Assembly (NCBI GenBank): GCA_034096865.1
Contig: JAWQFJ010019961.1
Location: forward strand, 7,501-50,000
DNA from: Theodoxus fluviatilis
Lineage: Eukaryota > Mollusca > Gastropoda > Cycloneritida > Neritidae
Length of the DNA: 42,500 bases
Direction of reading: 5' to 3'
The position numbers and the translations under genes are program-made. The notes below the pieces were generated by a model. That model was not told the DNA's origin. It ran no database searches and saw only the letters and a list, made by a program, of their open reading frames with translations. Numbering within the stretch: position 1 is the first letter of the stretch; every line of letters starts with the position of its first letter. Positions 12,029 to 24,071 of this stretch are shown here, piece after piece.

Positions 12029-12365
12029 TCCACCCTCATTGCTTCCCTCACTAAGGAGTAAAAGCGTGCAGCTGCAAAGGCAGACGTGGAAAATCGTTCG
12101 ATATAACTCTGGTGCGTTCATTTGCAGGTTAGCTGCATGCTTTCCAGAGAGTGCGTTCATGTTGAGTGTTTGCACCTTTGGTGCAGTGAGCAAAGGAAGA
12201 AAATGTGCAGGCACAGCACCATCCATATGTGGCAAGATGCAATATAAAAACACTCTGCCTGTAGATTGTTATTCAGCAGGAGTGGATCAATTCACTGAAC
12301 ACCTGAACATTCAATACGATGTTGTGGTTCACCTAGTCTCTTTGACCTCCTTCATATCAAAATTG
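12029..12365. other. Unassigned, no gene seen
   Basis: A 144-codon plus-strand frame (12039-12473) ends in a Ser/Ala/Gln run from the adjacent CAG array; its upstream part has no recognisable domain. Not called as a gene. Confidence 0.4.
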
Positions 12366-12384
12366 TCATCGTCGTCGTCATCAA

Positions 12385-12426
<42 letters not shown>

Positions 12427-12470
12427 TATTATCATCGTCATCAGCAAGCAGCAAACAGCAGCAGCAACAG
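12366..12470. repeat. (GTC)/(ATC)/(CAG)n triplet array
   Basis: GTC and ATC triplets lead into about 10 CAG units (about 12394-12424), then ATT/ATC and interrupted CAG/CAA. Homopolymer frames across it are artefacts. Confidence 0.9.
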
Positions 12471-12809
12471 TAAAAGTGATAATATGATTGTTTGTTTACA
12501 GTTTCGCTCCTGCAATCGTTGACTGCATATTTCCTTCGTCTCGAGTTCTTTAGTGTTTTCATCGGGTTTTCCTCAGACATAAACATATGTTATGTGTGCA
12601 GCAATAGGTTTCTGTTCCCAAAGAGCTCCCCAGGTCAAGATCTGCTTTTATCATTTATTGACCATTGTGGAAGAATTGAACAAATACTTTGGTTCCCAAC
12701 AAGTCAATGGAACGGATCGGTAAGGAGCTATTCGATTATCTCCGGAACGCAGTGTCTCTAACCCCATGAGATTAAAGTAATATGTGTGGGGGTGGGGTTG
12801 TGCGCGCGA

Positions 12810-12868
12810 GTGTGTTTGTGTGTGTGTGTGTGTGTGTTTGTTTGTGTGTGTGTGTGTGTGTGTGTGTT

Positions 12869-12906
<38 letters not shown>

Positions 12907-12915
12907 TGTGTGTGT
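12810..12915. repeat. (TG)n microsatellite with TTTG interruptions
   Basis: About 105 nt of TG alternation broken at intervals by single or paired TTTG steps. Confidence 0.95.
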
Positions 12916-12919
12916 AAAA

Positions 12920-13515
12920 ATATGGCAAGCCCTCTGAGGAATATATCTTCAAAGCACTTTATTCAGACTTGTAACATTTCTTCATCGACCACACGTTTTC
13001 TGATTATCTTCTATTTGTGGATTAAAAAAAACCTGAATAACAAGTAAAGCAACAAGAGCATGCATCTGCATGTATAAATGTTTGTTTTCGTTTGTTGTAC
13101 TTAATCGAAAGCAGAAAAACTATTTTATTGGACAAGTTACAAAGTGCATAAGCAGGGACTGGTGGTATGGTGATCTGCTTTGTCACCAGAGCTAAAGTCG
13201 TGATACAAGGAAAGGTCAACAAGGTTAGAAGACCAAATGGTGAGCAAAGTTTGACGACCGGAAAAGGGCAAATGTTGAGGGTGAATGAGCAGAGACTCGT
13301 TTAAGCGCATGACCTATTTGCCTCCTGTAAGCTAGAACACCTCGACCAGAAGCACTTGAGCAAATAATTGAAGTACACTCTTTGGCCATTTTTAGTTCCT
13401 TGGAAAATGAAGACTTGGGTTACAGAAGTTCAAGTAGGTTAAACCGTAACCTTCCACACTGCAATTCATACAGGTGCCTCTTTTACGCCCAGTTGACTGG
13501 ATAATAGATTTGGGC
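12920..13515. other. Unassigned, no gene seen
   Basis: Short ORFs only; no repeat or motif supported. Confidence 0.4.
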
Positions 13516-13518
13516 GAA

Positions 13519-13866
13519 ATGTGTATTGGGAAATCTTTCGAAAACGGACCACACTTGTGGACTAGTCCGAGGAAAGGTGTGTGGGAGAGACAGTCAAGCT
13601 GGCGGGCCACACAAGCTGGTGGACCACAGCATCTCATTGGAAAGCAATCTCGGTCGGTTAATCAGTAATGAATTCGCAGATACACACACATAATGACAAA
13701 CTAATCAGAATTTTTTCTCGGAAAAACGCAGCAAAAATCAGATGCTATGGCCACCAGCTTGTGTGGCCTGCCAGTTTGGCTGTCTTTCCCAAACATCTCT
13801 CCTCGGACATAACCACCGGTGTAGCCCGTTTGCGGAAGCTTTTCCGGTGTCTTTTGGTGATACATG
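13519..13866. mobile_element. Foldback (palindromic) element, about 348 bp
   Basis: The left arm (from 13519) and right arm (to 13866) are imperfect reverse complements almost to the centre near 13692. Matching blocks include GTCCGAGGAAAGGTGTGTGG (13565) against CCAAACATCTCTCCTCGGAC (13789-13808), and GGCCACACAAGCTGGTGG (13605) against GGCCACCAGCTTGTGTGGCC (13749). The two best-matched arms of about 60 bp are roughly 80% complementary by eye. No coding capacity. A foldback-type MITE is the simplest reading; a hairpin-RNA locus is an alternative. I could not fix a target-site duplication. Confidence 0.7.
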
Positions 13867-14045
13867 GGTGGGTGGGTGAATGGATGGACGAAGGGATTGG
13901 TCGATGAGTTAATGGATGGACGAATTGATGCATGGATGAATGGATGTTTGGGTGGGTGGATGGATGGATGGATGGATGGGTGGGTGAATGGATTGTTGGA
14001 TGGGTGGATGGATGATGGGTGGATGAATGGATGATGGAAGGATGG
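13867..14045. repeat. (ATGG)n-type degenerate tetranucleotide array
   Basis: Repeated GGATGG, GGGTGG and GAATGG units for about 180 nt, starting exactly where the foldback element ends. Ser/His/Pro-rich minus frames are artefacts. Confidence 0.9.
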
Positions 14046-14049
14046 ATAT

Positions 14050-16340
14050 ATGGATAAGGCCTTACGGTCTATCAAAGTTCGCGGGTAACCTACGGCCTTT
14101 GACGTTCCGTAATAAAATGTTCTGGAGACAAGCGATTTCACACCTTATTCTCTATGACATGTGCTTTTTTACGAATGACGTTAGGAGACTGAGTGTATTC
14201 TCACCCATGACCTACGCGTATACTCTTCTCGGTTCCGCAAAATATTGTAATCTGCTGTTGCAGTGGATACGACAAATGTTTGGGAGTTGAAAGGGACAGT
14301 GACGAAGAGACTTGCGGAATGGGATCGACAGGGAAGAAAGTAGATAACATAAATCAAAAGCTATTATACGACCTTCTTTGAAAATGGGAAATAGTATGGA
14401 GGAAACATTCTCGCAGTTTAAACTAGATATGCCAATAAGAAAAGCTACAGGGATCTAACGAAAATAACAATGACTTTGAGGTTGGAGATTCATGGAGGAT
14501 ACATGGTGACAAGCAGTAAGAAATAGCAAAAACGGAAGATTGACTAGATCTTTAAAAGAAAACGTCATTCGTATCGAGGGCAATGCGAAAATGGTGGTTG
14601 GTGAAGATGATAGTACGCAGGTGGGAAATCGTTTGCCATCAAAGACAACACACGACAATGAAAATAAAATCACACACCCAAAAACACAAACGTAGCAGGG
14701 TGACTCGATGGAATACCTACATCATCGAGGTTCCAGAGCTCGACGGGGGAGCGCAGTGATGGAGGAGGTAAGCTATGCCAAAAAAAGTCTGCTCACGAGA
14801 GTTCGTGCGCCACCTAGGGGATAACGGGTGAAAGAGTGGCTACGGGATGCCCCGTGAGGGTATAGAACACCACGAGGGGGTACCAGGTGCCAGGAGGGTT
14901 ACAGGAGGTATCTGCCTCAACCCAGGGGTGGCGGTGGGGGTCGGCGTGAAGTTGGTAGGACTGGGTGGCGTGCCGGTCGTGCTCGCTGGCTCGAGAGCTA
15001 ATGAAGACGCATTGGGAAGGCAATGAGGGGAAATGGCGTGGCCTCTGCCATTGCGCAGGCAAACCCTGTCTTCCTGCCTCGTCCATTTCCCGACAGCTCT
15101 CCCTCCTGTCCTCCCCAGCCACTCACTTTCCCCTCGTGGTCAACTACTGGATATTTTTCACTCGGAGTTCTGACGGCAGAATTCGGTCGTAACATGCAAA
15201 GTGCGCAGGGTGACAGTGTTGAGGCTGATGCCTTTTATCTCGCACCGACCGGTCCACTTGTAGCTCTGTTATGGGTCACCTCCGGGGAGTCCGGTGCTAA
15301 GTTTGAAAGGTCACGAACTTGGTTAGCTGTGAACTTTTGTTCCAGTTTGCAACTCACCTACAATAAAGTTATTGTTGTGTCGAAATTGCCTTGCCGACTA
15401 CTTCGACACATCCGATGTTCCAGACATTGAAAGTTGACCCGGCAGCTACATGACTGAAATGAGCAATGATTAAGGCTAATTAAAACGCTGCTGGTTTATG
15501 GCTTACATTCACATTTGTACTTGTAAAAAGTAAATACAAGTATGTGTACTCGTAAAATCAGTAGTCAGGATTTGGTGTGGATTTTTATTTTGCAGTAAAG
15601 GAGTTGAAGTAGTATGACATGATGAAAAAACTTACAAAAACAATATTTAAAATATACATTAATCAAATAAGTCAGCAATTGTTCTTTGCTTAAGTGAGCA
15701 GTCTTTTAGTCTGAGAAATTCTCTCTCCAGCTGAGTTATGTACTGTGTATGAGTCGTACCCGGCATGTGTTTCCACAGCACTTTCAAAGAAAACACACGA
15801 GGCAGCTTTTGTTGCTTTCGAAGACTATATAACATGTAGCATATAAGCTCTAATGCAGGTTTTATCAATGCAGTGCCAGTGCTTTTAGACTAACCGGTTT
15901 AATTAAATATCACCGACAATTTCCACTATACATGAAGCTCTTCAGCAGAGGATGAACCCTCTTCAGAAAGACGAAGTGCTCCAGTCAAATAATTTCCCCA
16001 TTTGCACAGTAAAAGATCACAGAGCTAGTGACGGATTCGCCTTAGAAAGCAAAGTTGACCGAGCGCAAACTGATTCCTCTTGGAAAGACATATATTCAAG
16101 GACGTGTATTCAGGCAGTTCTGGAAATAGAAACTTCACAGACCTTGTGATGGATGTGTCGGGAGAGGCAGGCTCCCTCGGCGTAATTCTGAATGCATTTG
16201 GAAAGCGATTTCTCAGGCTGGATATTGAATACCTCTGGAACATAGCTTTCTTCAGTTGTGATTGAAACACGCTTTGAAACAAAATAGCCTCGCACTGAGT
16301 GATGCAAGCTTTCAGAAAGTGGTTTGGAGAATAGTTGTCT
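14050..16340. other. Unassigned, no gene seen
   Basis: The longest frame is 135 codons (15023-15430, plus), overlapped by two minus-strand frames with no motif. The region 14700-15200 is GC-richer but gives no consistent coding frame. Confidence 0.4.
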
Positions 16341-16341
16341 A

Positions 16342-17090
16342 CTGGAAGCGAGGATCCAGAAAGCGAGCCAGGCACTAGGGAGACTCCGAACCAGAGACTT
16401 GCAACACAGAGACGTCCGCCTCTCATCCAAACTCAAGGTGTACAAGGCAGTGGTCCTCACTTCACTGCTCTATGGTTGCGAGACATGGACCCTGTACCAC
16501 AGGCACATCAAGCGTCTTGAACAATTCCACATGCGCGCCCTGTGGTCAATCATGCGGATAAGCTAAATGGACCGCGTCACCAACCAGGAGGTCCTTGACA
16601 GAGCCGGCTTTACTAGCATCGAAGCCAAGATCATCAATGCCCAGCTCCGATAGTCCGGGAATGTCATCAGCATGAAGGAGTCTAGAATTCCCCGGCAGCT
16701 CTTTTATGGCGAGTTGGCAAGGGAATTCGCAACTATGGAGGTCCAAAGAAAAGATACAAGGACAACCTCAAGACGAACATCAAATGGGCAAACCTCCAAC
16801 CACGGCCCCTTGAGGCCACTGCTGCCAACAGAACCCTCTGGCGTGCCACCACCCGAAAATCTGCAAGAGGTTTTGAGAATGACCGCCGTTGTCGTCTTGA
16901 AGCCGCGCGATCAAGGCGACACAGAGCTGCTTCAACATATGTCCAAACCGGCGTTCCTTGCCCCACCTGCAGCGGCTTGTGTGCCTCGGAGCTTGGTCTT
17001 CGGAGCCATATGCGCATCCACAGATGATGGCACAGCGCATCGTCTTCCTTGACATCGAGAGACAACCAAGAAGAAGAAAACTGGAAGTAA
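16342..17090 (+). pseudogene. LINE ORF2 C-terminal fragment with C2H2 finger
   Basis: Plus-strand frame EARIQKASQALGRLR, then KLKVYKAVVLTSLLYGCETW, then MDRVTNQEVLDRAGF and IPRQLFYGEL is the widely seen 'YGCETW' segment downstream of the reverse transcriptase core in invertebrate LINEs. A frameshift near 16715 moves to GKGIRNYGGPKKRYKDNLK and on to a terminal CPTCSGLCASELGLRSHMRIH, a C2H2 zinc finger typical of the C-terminus of such elements. In-frame stops at 16564 (TAA), after INAQLR, and after RIH show decay. Only the 3' end of the element is present (5' truncation). Clade assignment by eye is not safe. Confidence 0.88.
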
Positions 17091-17708
17091 ATGTGTGTAG
17101 ACGAAGACAATGTTTAAATCATGACCAGAAACACAAGTATTGAAAGTGACGTTTGGGTAGCTGGGTATCAAAAGTATTTATAAAAGATATGTTACAATGT
17201 ACAAAGTAAAAAGCAATGCATGATGTTTTAAAATCATTGCTTTCATCTATGTGCGGGCGTCGGACTCTACGTGAACGATAAACTGTTTCAAACGCGTACG
17301 TGATTTACAAATATCTCCTGTTGTGAACCAAATGTGCCGTATGGTGTGTCCACGTGATTTTGTTTTGATTGTGATTACTTTTAGCATGAGTTGGTGACGT
17401 AGTGGCTGAGGAGTGTTCAAGTGTGAGCGGATGATCTGATTGATTGTATATTTGTCAAGTGAAAGCGGTGTGCGACACTCGAGCGAATGAACCCCGGGGA
17501 GACGGGTGAGTGCTACTTTTATCCGCTTTCATTTTATATTGTAAATACCCCGTATGTGTGACGATTGATAGTGAAGGAACGGATGAGTTAGTTTGTGTTG
17601 TTTTCAGGGTTCTTATGCATGGTGACGAGTGCAGTATTGCCCGAACTAAGACTCGGAGCTCTCCTGGCGGGGGCCGGTGTGGAGACTGTCGGCAGGGTCC
17701 GCTACGTT

Positions 17709-17883
17709 AGCGCATTTGTGCCTTAGTGTGGACCGAGGCTTTTTGAGTTACATAGCGCCTGTGTGCCTTGGTGTGGGCCGAGGCTGTTTGAGTTACGTCA
17801 GCGCCTTTGTGCCTTGGTGTGGGCCGAGGCTGTTTGAGTTACATAGCGCCTTGTCTATTGATGTTGACCGAGGCTGCTCGAGT
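17709..17883. repeat. Four-copy tandem repeat, about 45 bp
   Basis: Copies start at 17709, 17754, 17800 and 17844 (AGCGCCTKTGTGCCTTGGTG, then GGGCCGAGGCTGTTTGAGTT). The fourth copy is the most diverged. It lies inside a segment that might be an LTR (17190-18011). Confidence 0.85.
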
Positions 17884-18070
17884 GGGTGCCGTACGACTGT
17901 TTTGTGGAATACACTTCATTCATACATATATGCTGGTGTTTGCGTCTTTTCTTGCTATTTTTGATTGTGCGGGCTAGGCTAACCCTAGGCCCAGTTAGCC
18001 GGTCCGTAACACCTGCACAGTCTGCTTCAGCTTCCCTGCTGAAGCAGCGGAAAACGGCCAAGTGCAGATG

Positions 18071-18180
18071 AGCCTCCTATCTGGAATACTCTTCCTGGTA
18101 AACTTCAGTCATGCCTAAAGCTGGATGCGTTTAGACAAGATATAAAAACTAATCTCTTTGCCACATGCTATGAGGGGCTT
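18071..18180 (+). pseudogene. LINE ORF2 extreme C-terminal fragment
   Basis: One frame reads PPIWNTLPGKLQSC, LKLDAFRQDIKTNLFATCY. This is the WNxLPxxL...SLxxFKxxLKTxLF signature at the C-terminus of many Jockey/CR1-type LINE proteins. There is no stop within the recognisable part. It is a short 5'-truncated copy, different in sequence from those at 16342 and 37197. Confidence 0.65.
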
Positions 18181-18189
18181 CTGCTTGGT

Positions 18190-20120
18190 GTGCGCTGCAG
18201 GTGACACAGTTGAAGTCGGAACCAGAAATATACTAGATATACTTTATTTATACTATCATGATATCATTATCATCGTAGTTGTATGGGGGGGAAAGTTGTT
18301 CTTGCCATTCAATTCAATTTTGCAGTATCATTTTAGTTTACGAAATAAACCTTTTTAACAATCATTATTTTTCATTAGCAACAGTTCTCCCCGCGTCTTG
18401 TTTCCGCTTGATCTATCCTCGGTCGTGGTATAGAGGACATAGGCCCATGCGGAATGCACACTGTGTGCATCTGTTATATTTGGTGGTCTGTGGAGTCTCT
18501 ACAGAACGATGTTTGCGATTGATAAAGATTATAAACGACTCACATTTTACTTAGAGGACATGCAGGTGAAGTGCAGTCGTACTTTGTTTCTGGAGTAACA
18601 CTCGACCTCTGGGGAGTATTCATGTCAGGCAAATGGACTTCCACATCTCCATTGCCATTTCAGTGCATTTACGTCGGATCATCAATACAAATTATGCCAC
18701 GGTCTCTAGAACTCAACATTGGTGGTGGAATTTCCCGCTTTAATGCCTGCCTTGTCTGCGTGTTGTCTCAGACAAGTATTGTGCGTCTACCCACCTCGTG
18801 GCGGTGACTTTCAATAAAAGCTGTCACGGAATCTTACAAAACACTGCGTCACTTTTGCTAAATCTCCTGTTTTATGCGACACCAGCGCAGTGGGATTCGC
18901 ATTAGCCGTATTTTTCAATCTCGGTTTGTCTTTCACACGGCAAGATAAATTGGGTTGGCTGGAGGGGGAGAGACTGGTAATGACATTTCCTATAAACCCG
19001 ATCCCAGACCATTATTCAGAGGCCTCTCCTCTTCCGGATTTGGCCCCGCAGGTGCAATAGAGTCGGACGTTTGAAACATAGTGGCGACGATGTTGCCTCC
19101 TGGCTCTGTGTCTGGCCCGTAGACAGTACTGATGGTGGCCATTCCGGCCAATGCCGGAATTTTGCCACGAGGTCTGGCTATCTCCACCCATTACTGAGTT
19201 CTCAATCTTTCTGCAAGCTGGTGCTTCCGTGGCCTGCGGAATTCTACAGTGAATTTGAGATAGATGTTCATGGAATCCAGTGTCTTTTGTACTTTCCAAG
19301 GTTTTTTCCACTTTCCTCACTAAAATATGTTGTTATTTTAATTTTCTTATGTTCATGTTTGAAAATAGTTTTCTCACACACACATAACCCCCGTAAATTG
19401 GGGGTAAGAATAGATCACAGTGCTTCCCTAAGCAATTCGTCAGAAACGAAGAACTAGGGAATTTGATACTTGACTTGCTCATACTTAGACCAATATAGAA
19501 AATTGTTTGATCAATGATTTTACATAGTTTACAACAGGTGATAAACCATTATATTTAATTATTCATTGTCACTCACATGAAAATACTTAAACATAGAAAT
19601 AACAGTGGGTGTCATGATTGACATTATATCTTCTCAGTGAATACACCTGACAAAAACGCATTTACTGTTGTCCTCTTTTCTCATATTATCATTGTTCGAG
19701 TCACACTGTGACTGTAGTAGATTTTACAGGTTTCTACATACACCGCACCAGTTATGGTCGTTAAGGGATATCTCCGTTACGACTTGCATCCTTTTTCATG
19801 AGAGAGTGGAGATTAGACGACTGGAACAATCAGGGATCACGTACAATTATGTTCTCATCCGATTTTACCAAACAGGCCGAAATATCCAGTCCCATAGCAT
19901 ATCTTTTTTCTTCTTTTTCTTGGAAAAATATCATTCTTCGATGTTTGATTTTTGGTGTCCGTGCAAGTGTCTGGCTGTTGTGCTCTTTTTCTACTTTTCA
20001 TGTTTTTACTCTTTGTTTTCGTGACTCCAATAACGTCTATGGGAAAGACAGAAAATGAATTAGAAGCAAAAGCATACATGATTCATGTATGTTGTTGCGA
20101 ATTTAAACATTCCCAGAAAA
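18190..20120. other. Unassigned, no gene seen
   Basis: ORFs up to 128 codons (19071-19457, plus) overlap a minus-strand frame of 102 codons; neither shows a domain. No repeat structure supported. Confidence 0.4.
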
Positions 20121-20126
20121 CGTAAT

Positions 20127-20133
20127 GTGTCTC

Positions 20134-20175
<42 letters not shown>

Positions 20176-20264
20176 TTTCTCTCCATCTCTCTCTTCGTTA
20201 ACCTCACTCTCTATCTCTCTATCTTTCTTCTCTCTCTCTCTCTCTCTGTCGCCCCCCCCCCCCG

Positions 20265-20308
<44 letters not shown>

Positions 20309-20310
20309 CA

Positions 20311-20341
<31 letters not shown>

Positions 20342-20345
20342 GCGC
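20127..20345. repeat. (CT)n / poly-C / (CG)n(CA)n(CG)n compound tract
   Basis: CT repeats (20127-20248), a C run of about 10, then alternating purine-pyrimidine sequence from about 20263 to 20345 made of CG, CA and CG blocks. Confidence 0.95.
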
Positions 20346-20349
20346 TCAA

Positions 20350-22194
20350 TCACAACGCCGAATCTGTGCAGTCACTTACTATGCTTACATGAGTCAAGAT
20401 TTAACGTTTTACATTACGCGCTTGTGGCCTTGATTTTGCAAAACAACAAATGAAATTGCTCGATAAGAAAGATCGTGCACAAAAACCAACTTTGGAACTA
20501 AGAGTGTTGAAGTAGAAGCAGATGTAGTCTTTGATAAAAAGCTCATATTGATGTTTTTCCTTTGTTCCTGACCTTAGCTTAGATGTTGACATTTTCCATA
20601 ATCTTTTGGAAAGAAAGGTTGACCGTTCCAATACAACACGTATTTTGACATGGGTCTCATAAAGAGAGAATGCGCACAAACAGAACTAATGTATATGTGG
20701 GGCTAACCGAAAAAAATGACTTCGAGTTTTCCTCAAAGACTCTTTGCATTAAGACTCCTTGTTGTTAAAGACCTTATAGCAGTCTGCTGATTTTCAGTCG
20801 TTGCTCGGAAAATTATCTGTCTGATCAAACTTGGCATCAGCAAAACCGGGATAAAGCATCTGAACAACATGCAAAGACACCCTTTATGTTCTGTCGCAAC
20901 CTCAAATGTCCATGTAAGCTTCTATTTGACATCGCGCCGTACTTTCAGTCCCCTTTAGAGGGACCACGATGTTCCGTTGAATCAATACCAGTTCAAGGCC
21001 ATCTCTGTTTTGCAAATACCCTCACCTAGTTCATGCCTGAACAGCCACTATTGCTTCTAAAGCAACCTTTCCTACCAGCTACCATGGCCACTAAATTTCT
21101 TTTTCCAGTTACTTTGGGCCTACTGTTCAAAACTTTTTGTTTCTATTCAGATCATTTCCAAGATATTATCCTCCCCCTTTTGACCAACAAAAAAAATCAA
21201 ATCAGTCCTTTGAGCTTCGACGGCTTCCACCTAAGTAGCCTCTGTCTATCCACCTTCACCAATACTACCACACCATTGCTAATCTTTCCTTTCACCCCCA
21301 TTCCCCTTTTTATACTCCCTCTACCCTGTTCCCTTCTTTCCTGTGTCCCCAGGCAGGGCAAAATGGCTCACTCACGGGATCAGTTACAAGAAAACAAGAC
21401 GCGGACGACTTCAACGGAGCCCGCCTCCCGCTTCGTCACTCTCTCAATTTCCCGGTGTCAGGAACTTAACGCGGCTCCAGCAGTCGAAAAAACGCGCCAC
21501 CCTGCTTCGATGGAAGAAAAAAACACCAAAATGCAGAATCGATTCCGTCCTTCGTGTCCCCCGAGGTCACCCGATGTGCCTGATGTGCCAGGAGTGCTTT
21601 TTCAGCCATTCCAAAAGTCTCGTCTGATCAACGGAACACTGACTGCGGAGTGTTGTCTCCGCAAGAAAAGTTGGTGAAGGGTGAAGGGATAGACGCAAGA
21701 CCATCGGCTGTTTGGCTGGTGTGCCGACGTTTGCGAAGATTAGGCGGTGCTGAATGAGATCATGAAAATGTTATCATTCGATGAAAGTTGAAGCTATCAA
21801 AGCCTGTCGATGAGTTGTTGATGTGTTCCTTAAATGAAAAACATCTTCCGCGTGCCAGATTATCTTGACAGGTGTGACACTTCATTTGGAGTCTCATTTC
21901 GCTCATGATTGAATCGTAAGAAAGTGGAATGTTCGCATTTTATTTTCCATCGCGTGCCAATCAATGACATGTTGAAAATTGGATGAGTCTGTTTTTACGT
22001 GAGACGAAAAATACTAATGTGCTTGCTGGCCTGGCTAGGTGACCTGTTCTAGCTCTTTGATTGCGTCATTTCTACTGGAATGTTGCGGAAATAGAATCAC
22101 AACGAAATAAATCATAACTGTCTTCCCCACCTATCTCTAACTACCTCTGACCCACCCAAACCTCTGTGTGTGTATCTGCCTGTCTGCCCGCCTG

Positions 22195-22200
<6 letters not shown>
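20350..22200. other. Unassigned, no gene seen
   Basis: Holds a 214-codon plus frame (21033-21677) with a Leu/Phe/Pro-rich first half and a basic second half. I recognise no domain, and the composition change in the middle suggests chance openness or an old repeat. Confidence 0.35.

Positions 22201-22264
<64 letters not shown>
22201..22264. repeat. (TC)n microsatellite at the 5' edge of a LINE
   Basis: A short C run and then 64 nt of uninterrupted TC; LINE sequence starts within a few bases of its end. Confidence 0.95.
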
Positions 22265-22268
<4 letters not shown>

Positions 22269-24071
22269 CAACGGGAGATACAGCAGCTCATTTGCATTTG
22301 ACCGGGGATTAAAACAGGGGTGCAAAATGAGTCCGATAGTTTTTCTCTACTTGTGAACTATGTAGCTAAATTTTTTTATAAAGTATGGTAAGCATGGTAT
22401 TCAACTCATGCCTGATACCACAATTGTATACTTGCTGTTGTTCGCAGATGATGTTGTCCTTATGTCCGACACCGTTATAGAGTTACAGAATCAGTTGAAT
22501 AATATACATAAGGCATCAGAAGCTGTTAGTCTCGATGTAAACTATGAAAAGACAAAAACCATGGTGTTTCGTAATGGTGGACACCTAGCTGAAAATGAAA
22601 AATGGTACTTGGGAATACACATGCTAGAGACTGCAAACGAATCTAGATATCTTGGGACTCTCTTTACTACAAGACTCTCCTCTAACATGTTACAGTCAGA
22701 TCTAGTACAGAGGGCAAGAGCCGGTTTGATAAAGATTAATAAGTGTCTTAGAAAACTTTCATGTGTCTCTCCAGCTGTATATTTCAAACTAGTTGATGCC
22801 CAGGTGCAACCTGGGTTATTGTACTCATCCAAATTGTGGGGTTTGACTGATTGTTCGGTTGTTGAAGCCATCCATTTGCAAACCTTAAAACGATTTCTTA
22901 ATGTACCCCCACAAGCGCCAAATCTTCTTGTGTATGGTGATACGGGTAGGCACCCCTTGTACATCAATGCTACAATTGGAGCAGTAAAATACTGGCTGAG
23001 GATATTAAAAATGGACCATTCCAGGTATCCCCATAAAGCATATAAGACTATGCTACACTCGGGTGCTACTGTCATATCCTAGACCGTAGAGTGTCCTAAA
23101 ACGTATAGCGTGACCTACTTGCATATTATTAACATGACGAAATATGGATTTTTATCGTTTTCTTTCACCTTATTACTCGATCAAATGGTACTTTCCTCTA
23201 GAAATGTTTGTGAAATCACACGCATCAAACACAAAAATCTTTGGGTCCGAGATTTCATAAAACGCCCACCGTTACAACCGGCTAATCACAGTTAAGATAA
23301 CAAGAGTAGGCGGGGGAAAATTCATCTCTGCGGCGCATTGTCCAATCACAAAATTTGGCGGGTGAACACGTGATGTTAATAATATGCAAGTAGGTCATCC
23401 TCTACGTTTTAGGATACTCTACGGTCTAGGATATAACAACAGCGAAACCTGGGCAGAAAAAATGAAGTCAGTATTGTAAAGATACGATGATTTTGGTACA
23501 GTGTGGGAAGAGCAAGACGTACCACGAGAGAAAGAATTTTTAGGGAACTTAAAACACGCCTTTTAGGTGAATACAGGGGTATATGGGTTGAAAATATCAT
23601 AGGAAGTTGCAGATATGATTTCTATAAATCTCTTAAGACTCTCTGGGGCAGAGAAGATTATTTATTTGCACTAGACAAAAAAGCATTTCGTGACGTGTAA
23701 GTTCGTTTCCGCACTGGCTTCAGCGATCTGTTTATTCATAAATACAAGTATACAAATGAATGTAATAACAACATATTCCTTTGTCCAGCCGGTTATGAAT
23801 CTGATGAGGATAAAATACATTTCTTACTCGAATGTCCATTGTACCAGCATTTGAGACAAACATACTTTGGTAATTTGTACCACGGGGGTGAAATCAGTGT
23901 CCTGGCGCTCTTGTCAACACAGGACGTGAATTCTATTCGACAGGTATCAATGTATTTGTATTGTGCATTTAAAAGAAGGAAGGAGGCAGTCTGTATTGCA
24001 TTGGCCGATAACGCATACTATGTATAATCTAATTGTGATGGGCAGGAGGCCGAACAATAAACAAAGTTCGT

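Noticed and set aside
12366..12470. CAG array as a coding polyglutamine or polyalanine exon
   Set aside because: No supported gene around it, and the open frames change identity with the repeat frame.
21033..21677. 214-codon plus-strand ORF as a host gene
   Set aside because: No recognisable domain, abrupt composition change, no splice or promoter context, and overlapping frames of similar quality.
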